Source of the DNA: Brienomyrus brachyistius
Lineage: Eukaryota > Chordata > Actinopteri > Osteoglossiformes > Mormyridae
Assembly: GCF_023856365.1 (NCBI RefSeq)
Contig: NC_064552.1
Location: 10,265,660-10,329,659 of the forward strand
Direction: 5' to 3'
Length of the DNA: 64,000 nt
Below the pieces are notes generated by a model. That model did not search any database and was not told the origin of the DNA. It worked only from the letters and a program-made list of their open reading frames with translations. Below are positions 1-12,460 of the stretch, one piece after another. A program made the position numbers and the translations under genes. Each line of letters opens with the position of its first letter. The first letter of the stretch is position 1.

Positions 1-870
1 CACAGACGATGCGCGATAATCCAGGCGATGAGACGAAGTACAGGCTTTAAGCTTGATTAGCAACATTTATCGCCGATCACTTTAGATCATTTCAAACCGG
101 TCAGGGACCGTGCATGTTAAAAGGCACCTTTTATTGTAAAGACATATACTTTTAACAGTCAGTTAACTAATATCCTCGCCGCTTTATTACCATAAACAAG
201 TAATGACCGACAACCTGCCTTCTTAGCAGAGGGAGGTTGCAGGTTTAAATTAGTATAAACAAGTATAATGTTAACACAGACATAAATTTAAGACCCACTG
301 CTCTGCTATATGACAACACTTAGTATTTCCAGGGATTAGATAATTACTGCTTAAAAGAGTTTGGGCCAATTGTTCTTATTATATTCATTGTACCTTTAAC
401 ATTGAAAGTTGTAATTAATAAGTATTTCATTTTTATTCAGCGGAATAATAACGACTTTGTCAATAAGTGACTCTTTGGACATGAGCAAGGTAACGCTTAA
501 CGCAGAAAGTGAAGGACATCTGACCGCTGTAGGTAATCAGTCATCCATTTTACTGTAGGGCATAATTAATATTTGGTGTTTTAAACAGCTTCTCGAGTCT
601 GGCAGTTCAAAGTAAATGCTTTTACATTCATTAACTGTTTCATGTTTGCAACCTGAAGATCAAGAATGTTTTTTTTCCCGAATTTTTTCCAAATCTTTGA
701 TATTTTCTTATAAACTGTTGTTTTTCAACAAAACAAACACTTAAGGCATGTTTATAACCAAGATATGATAAATATTCTGTTAATGAACAGAACCCCCATA
801 ATTATGCATTAGTTGAAACAGTTACACATCCCCGAACTGCAAAACAACGATCGATCCATTCATATTGTAA

Positions 871-884
871 CCACAAGATGGCAG
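871..884 (+). promoter_or_regulatory. CTCF-like motif
   Basis: CCACAAGATGGCAG matches the vertebrate CTCF core consensus (CCASYAGRKGGCRS) at all but one position, in the forward orientation. It lies in the noncoding region about 5.1 kb upstream of exon 1. A motif match alone does not show occupancy. Confidence 0.3.
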
Positions 885-1939
885 AAAAACTCTCTTCTCC
901 TCTTCTTCAGGTTCGTGTAACTGAATAGATTGAATCTTGAAACTTTATCGGTTATATTTCAGACACATTAATATACGAAGTATTTGAATCGTCTATTGCA
1001 AATGTGGAAAGGTAAATTCTCACTCTGACAAGAGATTCGTGAAATTATGTTTTTATATTTGTTATTTATAATTAAATAAATAAGTATGCAAGTACAATCT
1101 GAATAAAGATTATGCCATTAATCTATGCACTATGAAGGAAAACATTAGCCGCGACGATTATGGCTTTTTTGGTAAAAGGTGTTTTTAAAATGATGCAGAT
1201 CTCGCAAATATTCATTCACCTTGCTCACTGTTTTTCAGTGAATATTAGTAGCCTTCATTTCAAGAGTGGATTCACACAGAAAGAAATGGTGATGAGGCTA
1301 GGCATGTAACACCAATATTATATAATAATGTGTAACTGTTTTAATGTTTGTACTTTTGTAATAATATTACTTCATATTATCTTTATTTTATGCTGTAACC
1401 TCATGCCACCAATTACACATAATAAAAATCAGATTACAAATTTCTGTTAATTTAAACAGATGTTATTCAATTATTTGTAAAACTCAATATTCTCCAGAAA
1501 AAAAAGATTAGTATAAAACTTGTCTTGCGCAAAAAACATCGTCTCATTCATTGCCTTCCTTTTGTCAAAGCAAAAAAACAAACAAACAGTGTTTCTTCAT
1601 CACCTTGTGTCCCGGGGCAATGAAATAAACCCGATTATAGAAAGTTTATCAAATTGTTCCCCGAGGCCCCGGTAAGAACCTACTCTTCCATACGGCCCAG
1701 GAATGGAAAGTCTGAAAGAAGTGATGGTTATGTCTTTGTGTATGGTGAAAGCTGGAAGGCTGGTCTGGGTTTAGCACATTTATGAAAAAGTGCTTTAATA
1801 ATCTTTTCTCCAAAGTGCTTTCCAGATGAGTAGTTATTCGTGGTGTCTGTTATGTAGATACCAGTGTAATTTAGTAGTATTTTAAGAAGTCATTTCCTTT
1901 GAGAGTCCAATAGTGTGCAATCATGGTAAACTTACTGCT

Positions 1940-1940
<1 letters not shown>

Positions 1941-1984
<44 letters not shown>

Positions 1985-1994
1985 GAGAGAGAGA
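1941..1994. repeat. (CA)n/(GA)n microsatellite
   Basis: About 20 CA dinucleotides (1941-1980) are followed directly by a short GA-rich run. Confidence 0.95.
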
Positions 1995-2830
1995 ATCAAA
2001 ATTAAATAGAAGTTCCAGGCAGGTTAAATGTGAAACTGTTATTAAACAAACGGCAAAATGTTATATGAAATCATTTCTTCCTTCAAGCTCAGCTTTCAGC
2101 GTGAAAGTGGTCTGCAGAAGGTACTTTTTTTCAGAACATATTTTTCTGTGCTTTAGAGAGAGAAAAAAGTAGAAATAAACTTAAAGGCGATTGTTGCAGT
2201 GCCCCTGGAGATGACAGACGAATCGAGCAAAGGGGACTCGGCACTGTCCAAGCCCGCGTGAAAGACAACCAGAAGGGATTTGGGCAGACAATGTGTCGGG
2301 CCCTCCTGTTTCTCCCAACAAAATAACTCATAATTGGCAAGCTTCTTCAAGCGCACTTCAGAATGGAAAGTGCATGATCTTGATCAGGGAGATAAAAGGC
2401 CTGCAGTGCCCCTTCCTGTTGTACAGAACCGGGACCCAGTGAGGGATCAGGTCTTGCATTAGCATCCTTTCTACGGTCCACATGTTCACTTTGATCTGGA
2501 TTGCTGCTGACTCTCTACTATATTGGCACCATCTCATCAGACCTCCTTTAATTGAACTGAGCTGAATGTCTGAAACGGGAATGAAAATCAATTGCACTTT
2601 ATGAAAGAAGGCTCAGTTATCGTTGGTTTGTGTCAGACATAGCCGTCTGTATTACCTTTTTTTTTTGCTCGTTATCGGATATATAATTTTTTCTGATTAA
2701 ATGTATTGTTTTTGGGTAGGACAACAGCCATGATTTTTGCTTGATTTCGTTCATTATCATATTTTTCCACAAACTTTTGAACTATCATAAAATTATAGGG
2801 TTTAATACAGTACAGGTCACAGACTATTGA

Positions 2831-2844
2831 CCACAAGAGGGCGC
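2831..2844 (+). promoter_or_regulatory. CTCF-like motif
   Basis: CCACAAGAGGGCGC matches the CTCF core with one mismatch (A at the fifth position), in the same orientation as the site at 871. It lies about 3.1 kb upstream of exon 1. A repeat-derived origin cannot be excluded. Confidence 0.3.
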
Positions 2845-5800
2845 TTATGGTCTTTCATGTTTTTTTCGCCTGTTGACGTTCTTATTGGTTTATACAGAAA
2901 AGTGTTTGAACCAATAGGCGATTATTCCTTTAAGAAAATACAACAACGGCATATATTTAGGGAAAATATTTATGCAGTTAATTTTAGTACTTTTCATTCA
3001 TGCATTTTTCCTAGATGAAGGCAAGATGAAAGGGCAAGGGAAAATAATGAATGAATGTTGAAGTAATTCTGTATCCTTTAATCTACCCTTTTCCCTAAAA
3101 CAAAATCAAATTATAAATTATTCACAATTTTTCATGTTATAGAACCACTTTAGATAAAAAACTGAAAAGATGTACATATACATATCAGCCATGTGCATAT
3201 ATAAAAGATGTACATATATATGTACACACACACACACCTTTGCATTACAAGTCTATAATAAATTATAATCGTGATGAACAGCATATGTTTTGCCATATGC
3301 ATTATGGTTTATTTCCGGTAAAGAAGAAAGAACCTGGATGAGATGAGTGAGATACTTTGGGATGCATCTGAACTTACTGAAGCCCTGAACCACTAGTGCT
3401 TCACTGTGAAGCTGAGCAAATGCAGGCAAGACAGAACATACACACCGACAGGACTGTGGTATTTTGCAGGTATTTTGTAGCAAAACTAAGGCCATGACAT
3501 TTTGCAGAGAGCCCCTACACGGGAAGAGATGCAGGTCTGAGTTGTTGATCTGTTGTCCCTGAAACACTCAAGGGTCTTGCCTAACAGCAGTGTGAAGTCA
3601 GAAATGGTGTGTGGAAAAGCTAAGGGATCAGGTACACATAACAATAGCTCAGTAATTACTGAACTGGGGGACGAGAGGGACGTTAGTAGAACAGCAGTCT
3701 GATCCCTTCTTAGGTGACCCAGACCTAGCTGACTGCGGTGCTGTGCACTGGTGCACAATATACAGTATCCTGCAGATCTAGTAAGACTGGCCAAAAAGAT
3801 AAGCGACTCAGCTGCCAGACGAGGGGATTTGTGACATTATAGCTGCGCTAGCTATGGATGGAGAGAAGATCAGAATCATCTTCTGATAAGGAGTCGTCTT
3901 GGGGAACGTCGGAGTGTCTTAGAGCAGTGACACTGTGCTGTGCTGGATCAAAGGCTGGTCAGGCTGAGATGAAGATAGGGATGCGAGCAATGTGCTGATG
4001 GAGAGAGGAAATGGCATGGCAGACAGCATGAAAATGTAAGCCTGCAATCAAGGCAAGAGAAAAGTGCATGTGAATGTCTGGGGTGGAAGGGTTGCCATTT
4101 CAAATCCCATGGCCAGCAGAGGAGACATGTCACCTTTGGACCACTGAGCAAAGGCCTCAATCCCAAACCTGCTCCAGGGGTGTTAGACTAATGACTGACC
4201 CTGTGCTCTGATCATGAAGCTAAGTTCTCACCTCCATAGGATGGAATGCATGAACGCTAAAGAATTCCTGCCAGATTAGATATTCATCATATTTGATGAA
4301 GATACAGGGAATATAATATGCAGATATGAACAATGTGGATGCTATGCCTTATACATAGTTGGTCATACTCGAAAGAACATTATGAAAGTGACATATTGGA
4401 AGAAATGGAGTATCTGAAAAACATTCCATAAACGTTGCTTGGAAAGGCAGCACGTCAAAATGGCAGTATAGCTATGGATTCAAAGTTTGACGATTTCTGT
4501 AGGGTTAGGAAAATGTTTCATGCAATTTATCCCAAAGGCTATAACAAGTTGGGTGTGCGGGTATAACATCGGTGTAACCATGACAACTGTGCTTGAACAG
4601 CGAACTCTAAAAACAATAGCTATTCTCGAATTTAATGAAAACCTTTAACTTAATCACGTGGCCCTTAATGGCAGCGAACATTCACTGCCGTACCTTTCTG
4701 TTGATGCTTCGTCACGTGCACTTACCATATCTCTGTATTGTGAGTTGTCGGTCTTGTAAATGAAAAATGTAAATTCGGGCCAAATGTTCAGAACGCCAGC
4801 CAAGTCATTTATTAGGAATTGTTGTTTAATGGGATGGAAAATGTGAGAAAGGCAAACATCCAGGTTGGCTGGAAAAACTACGTCATCCACTTCGTGCTCT
4901 CTTTACGTCTGTTTGACAATCCGGTAGATCGCATCACCTCCAATAAAACATACAACTAAATTGTTCAATGTTTTTAATGTTGTAAATGCATGTTTTCATA
5001 ATTTAGATCTTTTAAATACAATTACATTCGATCAGAGTCAATCCACAATTTTTGGTTTGATTAACCGGAAAGTTATGTGAATTCAAGCAATTTCTTCAAT
5101 TCACATTGAACAAAACTGACAGTATTGAGCACAACAGATGAATGTCTTTTGTCATTTCAGTTTATAATCCAAAATTTGTTTATCTCAAGTAATAGGTAGC
5201 TTGGAAAGGTAAACAGCTTACCTAAAAGAGGCTATTCCGTAACTATTCATCAAACTCACATAAGAATTATTTGCTTAATAGTTGTCCATATATATATTAC
5301 GAATAATCAAAATGTACAGAATCGATTACATATTAAAACAAAAACCCAGGAAATATTTCAGCCCCACTTGTTGATTCGTTTTTGGTGTACGGCTAGCATC
5401 GCGTTTATTTGAAAGCGAAATTAAATAAATTAAAGAGAAGCATGTAGAAATTTGGACAAATGCAGACAGGTTTCCCTTGAAAATAATGAAGGTAGTGGGT
5501 CCCATGGTGCCTGAATGACACGGCTTTGCGCCGACTGAGCCCCCCTTCTCATTACGGTGTGTGTAATGCCTTATTGGTTGACCATAATAGCGGGGAGCGC
5601 CTCGGACTTCATACTTTCCTGCCCAATGCAACGCGCTTCGGCATTTTTCTAGCGCCTCGCAGACTGTTCGCGCTGCAACAGATCGAGTACTTCTGGGCGA
5701 CAGTTATTCGTCTGTTAAACTTCAGCCTTTTTGCGCTTCAGTGCCTGACATGCCCACCTATGCCGCCCACCCCCTTTTTAAGCTAGGATACGCTTTTTAA

Positions 5801-5879
5801 ACTAATGCAGTAGCCACCGATCATCCTTAAATGACGTTAACACGCAAAGTTAACGGTGCCGATTTCCCGGGGAATCGAA

Positions 5880-5885
5880 TATAAA
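5880..5885 (+). promoter_or_regulatory. prkg1: Candidate TATA box for the I-beta transcript
   Basis: TATAAA lies 107 bp upstream of the exon 1 ATG, in a moderately GC-rich stretch. If used, transcription would start near 5910 and give a 5' UTR of roughly 80 nt. Inverted CCAAT boxes (ATTGG) occur further upstream near 5572. There is no transcript evidence, so this is positional inference. Confidence 0.3.
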
Positions 5886-5961
5886 CCGACAGCGTTCCGT
5901 CCATTTTTTGGGTGCTGGAAAGGAAAAGAAGACTATCCTGGATACTTGGCAAACTTTGTAG

Positions 5962-6297
<336 letters not shown>

Positions 6298-8535
6298 TAG
6301 GTTTTGCGATTCCTTTTAAAGTCGTTATGCATTGCGATCGTCCCCGTTTTTAGTTTCATTAAAAACAATGTCGTGGGAATAAGCGTACGTGCATAAACGC
6401 CTCGCTAGTGAGTCTTACTTAACTTATCGCATCTTGAATAGCCGGAAGGTATTTCAGACCCACATTTTAATATCAAATAGTTTTCAATTGTAATTACCTA
6501 CAATCAGGCGTAATTCATGCCTTAGCTATTCATAGTCATATGATATAAAACGACACACACAATCCTTTCACCGAATGTGCTCCAAAAAGTTATTAAAGTT
6601 ATATATATAGTCGCATCGTTTTCAGTTAATTTAATTCTAATACAACTAAATGAAACAACTCCTGGCATCTTGAACCTGCCTGTCGTTACCTGTATCCGAC
6701 ATTTTCTTTTTAATGCTGCATATTCATAGTAGTACTGGCATTTTATAACATTTTAAAATATTTTAAATGAGGGTTTTTTTTTTTTTTGGGGGGGGGGGGG
6801 TGGCCATGGTGTATGTAGGTATTGTTCAGGAAATGACAGGTAAACATCATGTCAGTTTTGGGCTCAGTATGCAAAGCTCCATGTGACAGAATGATCTGTT
6901 ATAGATCCGTTTAAACAACTGTGCATGAATATTAATATTCTGACAACGTGAGTCATGTATTCTTCTTCTCCAGCGTGTCGGCACTCGAGCCTCAGACCAG
7001 TTACACGTTATGGTAATTGTTATTTTCTGGATCAGCGGGTGCTGGTGGTGTGTGACTCACCTCACAGGGACGAGGTGAAGGCAGCCGATTGCTTTCCCAC
7101 TTGTTGCTCTCGCTTTGTTGCTGTCTATTGAGATCATGGTGCCTTGTATACGGGGGGTGGGGGGTGGTATAAGGAGCCCAATATTCATTCATCATTAATC
7201 ACGTGTGTAAAGCAGTCGACTTGCGCATTTATTGGCCATTTGATATTTGACTTGCGGAGACCGCGGGGTGAGAATAAAAAATTCAACAAAGGCCAGGTTA
7301 ATTGGGGTTTTCTCCCCCAGTCATGATAAACAAATGTTTCGCGTATGCTCCAAAGCAGGGGGATAGCAGTGTGACAAAGGCAGTTTTTTATTACGTGTAC
7401 TGACTGTGCCTGACATTTGACTTTCCACCGCATCTTTTTTTTCCATTTCATTCCACCTCCTCGGATGCTGATTAACGTTCCCAAAACATTTACATAATCT
7501 AAATATAAACGTACGCATAGCAGTGTAAGCACGACCAAGAATGGAGTCCAACGAGCACAGATAAGGACATTTTTGTCGGCAGCTGGTATACAAAGCTGAG
7601 ACAAGCGTGTTGGGGATGGAAAGTAAGCATATGTGGCGTGTTGTTTGGAGCAGAAAAGAAACTCGTCCTCCTTCCACCAGATATTTGCTGTTTTTTTTTA
7701 AATACGCGCACCTTTTCAGTTTTATTCCGCAGTCCCAGTGCATCCTTGATTCCTTTCATCAAGGGTGGCTTCCGTAGTAAAATATCAAGGCGGAGCCTAT
7801 TCACTGTCCGTGCCCAACAAATACAGTGTTTAAATAAACCTTGCATATCACTCGATTTAATCCAGCTGCCTTGGTTTACAGTCATTATTATATTATATTA
7901 ACGGAGTGGTTTATATGTTCACTTGTTTATTTATATGTTATTTCCCTTTGATGTAACTAATGGTCAGTGTAGAGGGACGCCAGGGAAGTGAGAGGACGAC
8001 AGTGAATTCAGTGAGCAAAGTCGCGTGCCTCACAAATTATCTTCAGCACATATATTATTATATATATATTATAAATATTATTATATGCCAGTACTGATGC
8101 GAGAAGCGCACGTTTCTCAAGCAGAAGCCTTCAGACCGGCCTTTCTGGAATTCATTAGCTTCAGGGGGTGAAAAGTTAAACAGTTGGCTTCTCGTAGGCA
8201 TTTGTGATGACCAAATTTGCTTGGGGCGTATTGTTTTGTAAGAATCTAAATCATTCTTGCTCCAGTGGGACATTTTCTCTTTTTTTGCCTATAAACAGCA
8301 GAGTGTGTTTGCATTCACAGCTTTTGTTTACCCTTATAGCACTACTTGCAACGCTGGAAAATGGTCAAACATATTTCTATTCATGTTTCTTTACAGCACT
8401 TCACATTGGCCTGGGGGCACAGTTCCAAGATTTTGGTCGGGCACTTTTTTTATTTCTCTAAAAGTCATCCACAGGGCTTGTAAGCGTGGATCAGCTCAGA
8501 CAGTTTGCTAGAAGGTTCTGGAATGTCTCCCTGTT

Positions 8536-8890
8536 GTTACATCCTGCCCACCCCATCCACCTGACCCTCCTGTCTCCTCCCCAGCGTGACCCTAACAAGC
8601 CGTGCCTGTTACTCATTTATTTTTCCTCATTCCTAATTTTCCTGTTAATGACTCCCAGCTGCCTCTTGTTCGCTCCCTCGATAGTCTCGTATGTACGTGC
8701 TTCCCAGTCCTATTTTCCCCAGTCCAGTCATTGACATCGTACCTTCCTATTGCTTGTGCCCATCCTAATTTCTAGTCCTCCCATCTGATCACTCCCAGTC
8801 CTGTTATCTTACCATCCCTGTTCATTTAGTTCAATAAAACCCTTTTCTGTTTTGCCAACACTCCTGCCCTCCAGTCTTTTGTCCCTCAAG
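8536..8890 (+). mobile_element. Possible degraded LTR-type repeat
   Basis: This C/T-rich stretch ends in an AATAAA-containing segment (near 8832) followed by CTCCTGCCCTCCAGTC-like sequence. That layout resembles the 3' half of the better supported LTR at 43179-43435. No terminal TG...CA pair or target duplication could be placed, so the call is tentative. Confidence 0.25.
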
Positions 8891-10913
8891 CCATGATACC
8901 TGTGAATTGCTGACTCAATACTTAGGAGTATTTAAGAAGGAATGGCAGCTTCAACAGGATCCATCTCCTTTTATTGCCAGTGCTTTACCGATATCTCACG
9001 GATACCTGCCCCAGTGACATGATGATTACATTGGGGTTAGATTGCTTATTGTCTCAGAGTGCACAGCCTGACTGATCGATGATCGCTGCACTATAGGCTT
9101 TTTAATAATGTCGCCGTGGACCATATCCATTGGGTCCCTTCTTAAAGGAGCATATTTTGTCCTTTTAAGGGAAAATGCCCGTGTTTACCTCTCAGGCTTG
9201 ACAGGCAAAAAATCTTCTTTTAAAAAAGGATGGGGGGAATGGGATACAAATTGTAAAAAGTGAAGCTTTTATGAGGCTAGGAGGTGATGTCTGCAGGCAG
9301 GCCTAATGTCGTACCATAAACACAACTGGAGCTGGTTGCCTCTGTGGTCGGATGCTGTTTTGCCATGTTCCAGTGAATGTCTCTCCCCAGTCTGGGCAAG
9401 CAACACGTGGTCGTTTCTCAGAAATGCCTTCCAGACTGTTCCGCAAGTAAAAAGCCAGTCGTACGTTTTCAGTTTGCCTGATCAAAGGTCTGAAACTGCA
9501 TCTTGCGTTGGCGTCAATCAGCAAAGTCGGCTTCTGTACAGCTACTTATCTGCTAGGTCACCCCACCAATGATTTTTGATATCTAATAAAAAAAAAAAGA
9601 GTCCAGTGACCTGCATATTTTTTTTCCCCCGAATGTCCTTGTTGCTTTTTCAAGTGGCAATAGTTTTAATCAATTTCCCACAAACTATATTGATTGGTAG
9701 GCTGCATTCTCTTGTAACCTTTCCTTGATTGGATGACCTGTTGGGTACATAAGGTTCATTGTGGTCTGGAAGAGGATGATGCTTGTTTCACTCGCTTCCT
9801 TGTTGCCATGGTGATGTAAACACCATTCCTGAGGCACACAGGAATGCGGCTATTCGGCCTAGTGTCTCCCGGTGGTATATATTTTTTCCTCTCAATGTCA
9901 ATGCAGTTATTAATAACATTCAGTAATTGATAAAAAAAAAACAAAAAAAATGTATTGATTGGCATGATTGGTTCCTCTGTAGATCTCACTGCAGGGGTGT
10001 CTGGTAATTTCTGAGACAATAACAGTATTATACTCAGTTAAAGTCCCATTAAGCTTGTTGGAAATTAGTCTTTTGCGGTGTTGATAAGGGAAGTCCTTTT
10101 TATTGTACCTGTTTGCATTTGCATCGCAATGGGACGTATCTGTATATCTGTCCATTTCAGCTGAGAATCATGGGATTGATGCCTCATGTTAGCTGCTGCA
10201 TGCAGATTTTATTCCCAGGACCAAATCACAAGGGGATTCTATGTAGGGATGTATTAACAGCTACAGTATATACATGGTATTTTGCGCAGTGGTTGCTGAG
10301 GGATGTTGTAAAGGTGATTGTTTCTTTGTTTTTAGATCTAAGACTAATCTAAATCTGAGAGCTATTGTCTTGCAAGTAAATAGACACGAATAATAGAAAT
10401 AATTACTGCTTATTAAGTATTTTCCTTCAAGCTTTTACCTATCTGTATATGTGATGAGCTACGTTTAAATGTGTGCACGCAGTTCAGATGTTGGAGTGAC
10501 CCCTCCCCAAACACGTTTTCTTTTATTACTTGTATAACAATACATTTTTACATTTGTGGGAAAATAGAACAAAACACATGATAAAGTATGTCAGCATAGC
10601 TGCTCTGCTCTAGAGATGAACTGTGGCCCCATTCCAGTGTGGAAAATGCCCCCCCCCCCACTGACATTCATTTTGAGTGGAATATCCCACTTAAGACCCA
10701 GCTGTAGAACGGAGCTCTCTGTTCTCCTCTCTCTCCCAGTCCAAGCTAAATAAAGAATGGGAACATCCATATTTCCTCATTCCCTTGTTTCTACTCCCTG
10801 TGGCAGAATATACATAAAACTTCACAGTGCGGTATCAGGGATATCCTGTAGGTCTTTGTAGCCTTACCTGGAAAACTTAGTTTCCACTGAAGATGAGTAT
10901 CTGCCCAAAGAAC

Positions 10914-11003
<90 letters not shown>

Positions 11004-11223
11004 GTGCCTGCCTGTCTGTCTGCCTGTCTGTCTGCCTGCCTGTCTGTCTGTCTGTCTGCCTGTCTGTCTGACTGTCTGTCTGTCTGACTGTCTGTCTGCC
11101 TGTCTGTCTGTCTGCCTGCCTGTCTGTCTGTCTGTCTGCCTGTCTGTCTGACTGTCTGTCTGTCTGACTGTCTGTCTGCCTGTCTGTCTGTCTGTCTGCC
11201 TGTCTGTCTGCCTGTCTATCTAT
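10914..11223. repeat. Compound tetranucleotide array (ATCT)n then (CTGT/CCTG)n
   Basis: About 22 perfect ATCT units (10914-11003) change to roughly 210 bp of CTGT units mixed with CCTG and CTGA variants (11007-11216), then back to CTATCTATG. Variants recur in blocks, which suggests segmental duplication within the array. Read in any frame it gives long artificial ORFs. Confidence 0.97.
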
Positions 11224-11461
11224 GTGGGTGGTGAATGGCTCAGTGGGTTTTGTATCGGTGCCTGAGATCGCATCACCAGTTCGAGTCCCGGCCCTGGCAG
11301 TATAGTCACACGTCCATGGGCCCTTCAGGAAGGTCCTGAACCCCCAGCTCCGGTGGTGCCGCATGTTGGCTGACCCTGCGCCGTGACCCCCCAGGATGGG
11401 ACAGGCAAAGAGAAGAATTCCAGTGTTCTTGTGCAAATGGCAAATAAAAGAATTATTAGGA

Positions 11462-11493
<32 letters not shown>

Positions 11494-11500
11494 GTTCAAG
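11224..11500 (+). mobile_element. tRNA-derived SINE, family B, (TTA)n tail
   Basis: The head has a pol III A box (TGGCTCAGTGG, 11236-11246) and a B box (GTTCGAGTCCC from 11279). A body with GGGCCC-TTCAGGAAGGTCCTGAA and TGACCCTGCGCCGTGACCCC-like segments leads to AATAAAAGAATTATTAGG and a (TTA)n tail at about 11465-11493. It is a typical fish tRNA-derived SINE on the + strand, starting directly at the end of the tetranucleotide array. Confidence 0.8.
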
Positions 11501-12230
11501 GCTGTGAACAAAGAACGACTACGTGTGGAAAAAGTCTGCTTTCATTGCTTGACTGCTTACCAAATAAATGATGGCCTACAGTATTGTAAAACATTGCCAT
11601 TATCATTTGTCTTCCAGTTCTCCCCAAAAGCCATATGACCACAAAGATCTGCATTAGCTGTAAGGGAAATTACTACATGAATGGTAAAATTTACACACCA
11701 TCAATTACAATGTGTTTATCTTAGGGATAAAGTCGTCTACTTGCTGAGAAAAATCATGCTTAATCGTGTATCTATAGCTTACATGTGATAACTTTAGCTG
11801 TCTCCATGGTAACTGTCCCACAATGATTTTTTGATTTATGCACATCTGCTGGTAGATGCCGCTTGAAGAAAAACAAATATTTCTGGTTGTCACTGGAAAG
11901 GTTCTTTTTATTAGCATTTTTTTTCTGTTCACTTAAGAATTTCGAACAATATCTACCACATAGTCTATACAAAACAAACCGATTCATGTTTTTATCACTG
12001 TGAGGAAACAAGGTTTATCAGATAGTTTTAGATGATATTTTTTTAGTATTATTCGATGACTGTACGATATATAAAAATTAAAATGATTTTATAATCAGAA
12101 ACTTGGAGTCTCTCTCACCTCCCAGCTGTGACTTTTCATGTTTTTTTTTCTTTTATAAGTGTGTTAGTTCTCCTCGGTCTTTTAATTAAATTGTATTTTT
12201 ATTCATATTTAATTCGATTCAGCCTCCAGC

Positions 12231-12460
12231 AATGTGTCACGTGTTTCAAGAGGCATCTGCGCCGCTCGCACACAAGCGGTATCAAGATAAGCTCGGACAG
12301 CTTCGCGGCTGTATGGCGACGTAAGCGCGTTAAGAACGGATGGGCGGCGCACGGCGGGGGGATGCTTGTCTCTCCGAGAACGATGTGGGCAAACATACGC
12401 GATTCCCCCCGAGACGGTGGTGGCTGCCGCTCTCCTGCGTTTACTTGTGCGGATGCTGTG
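12231..12460. other. CpG-rich islet in intron 1
   Basis: By hand count there are about 25 CpG dinucleotides in roughly 230 bp, against a mostly CpG-poor surrounding intron. It could be a CpG island, an internal promoter or enhancer, or a young repeat. No exon with PKG I-alpha residues is readable here. Confidence 0.4.

Larger units (their letters stand above)
1..5800. other. Upstream noncoding region
   Basis: No exon-like segment or RNA gene was recognised. It contains a (CA)n microsatellite at 1941, two CTCF-like motifs, AT-rich stretches and short scattered ORFs without recognisable domains. It may be intergenic, or intronic if an I-alpha first exon lies further left. Confidence 0.6.

Noticed and set aside
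10996..11511. 171-codon minus-strand ORF of [11 protein letters not shown] repeats
   Set aside because: A translation of the CTGT/CCTG array joined to a SINE and its TTA tail, not a gene.
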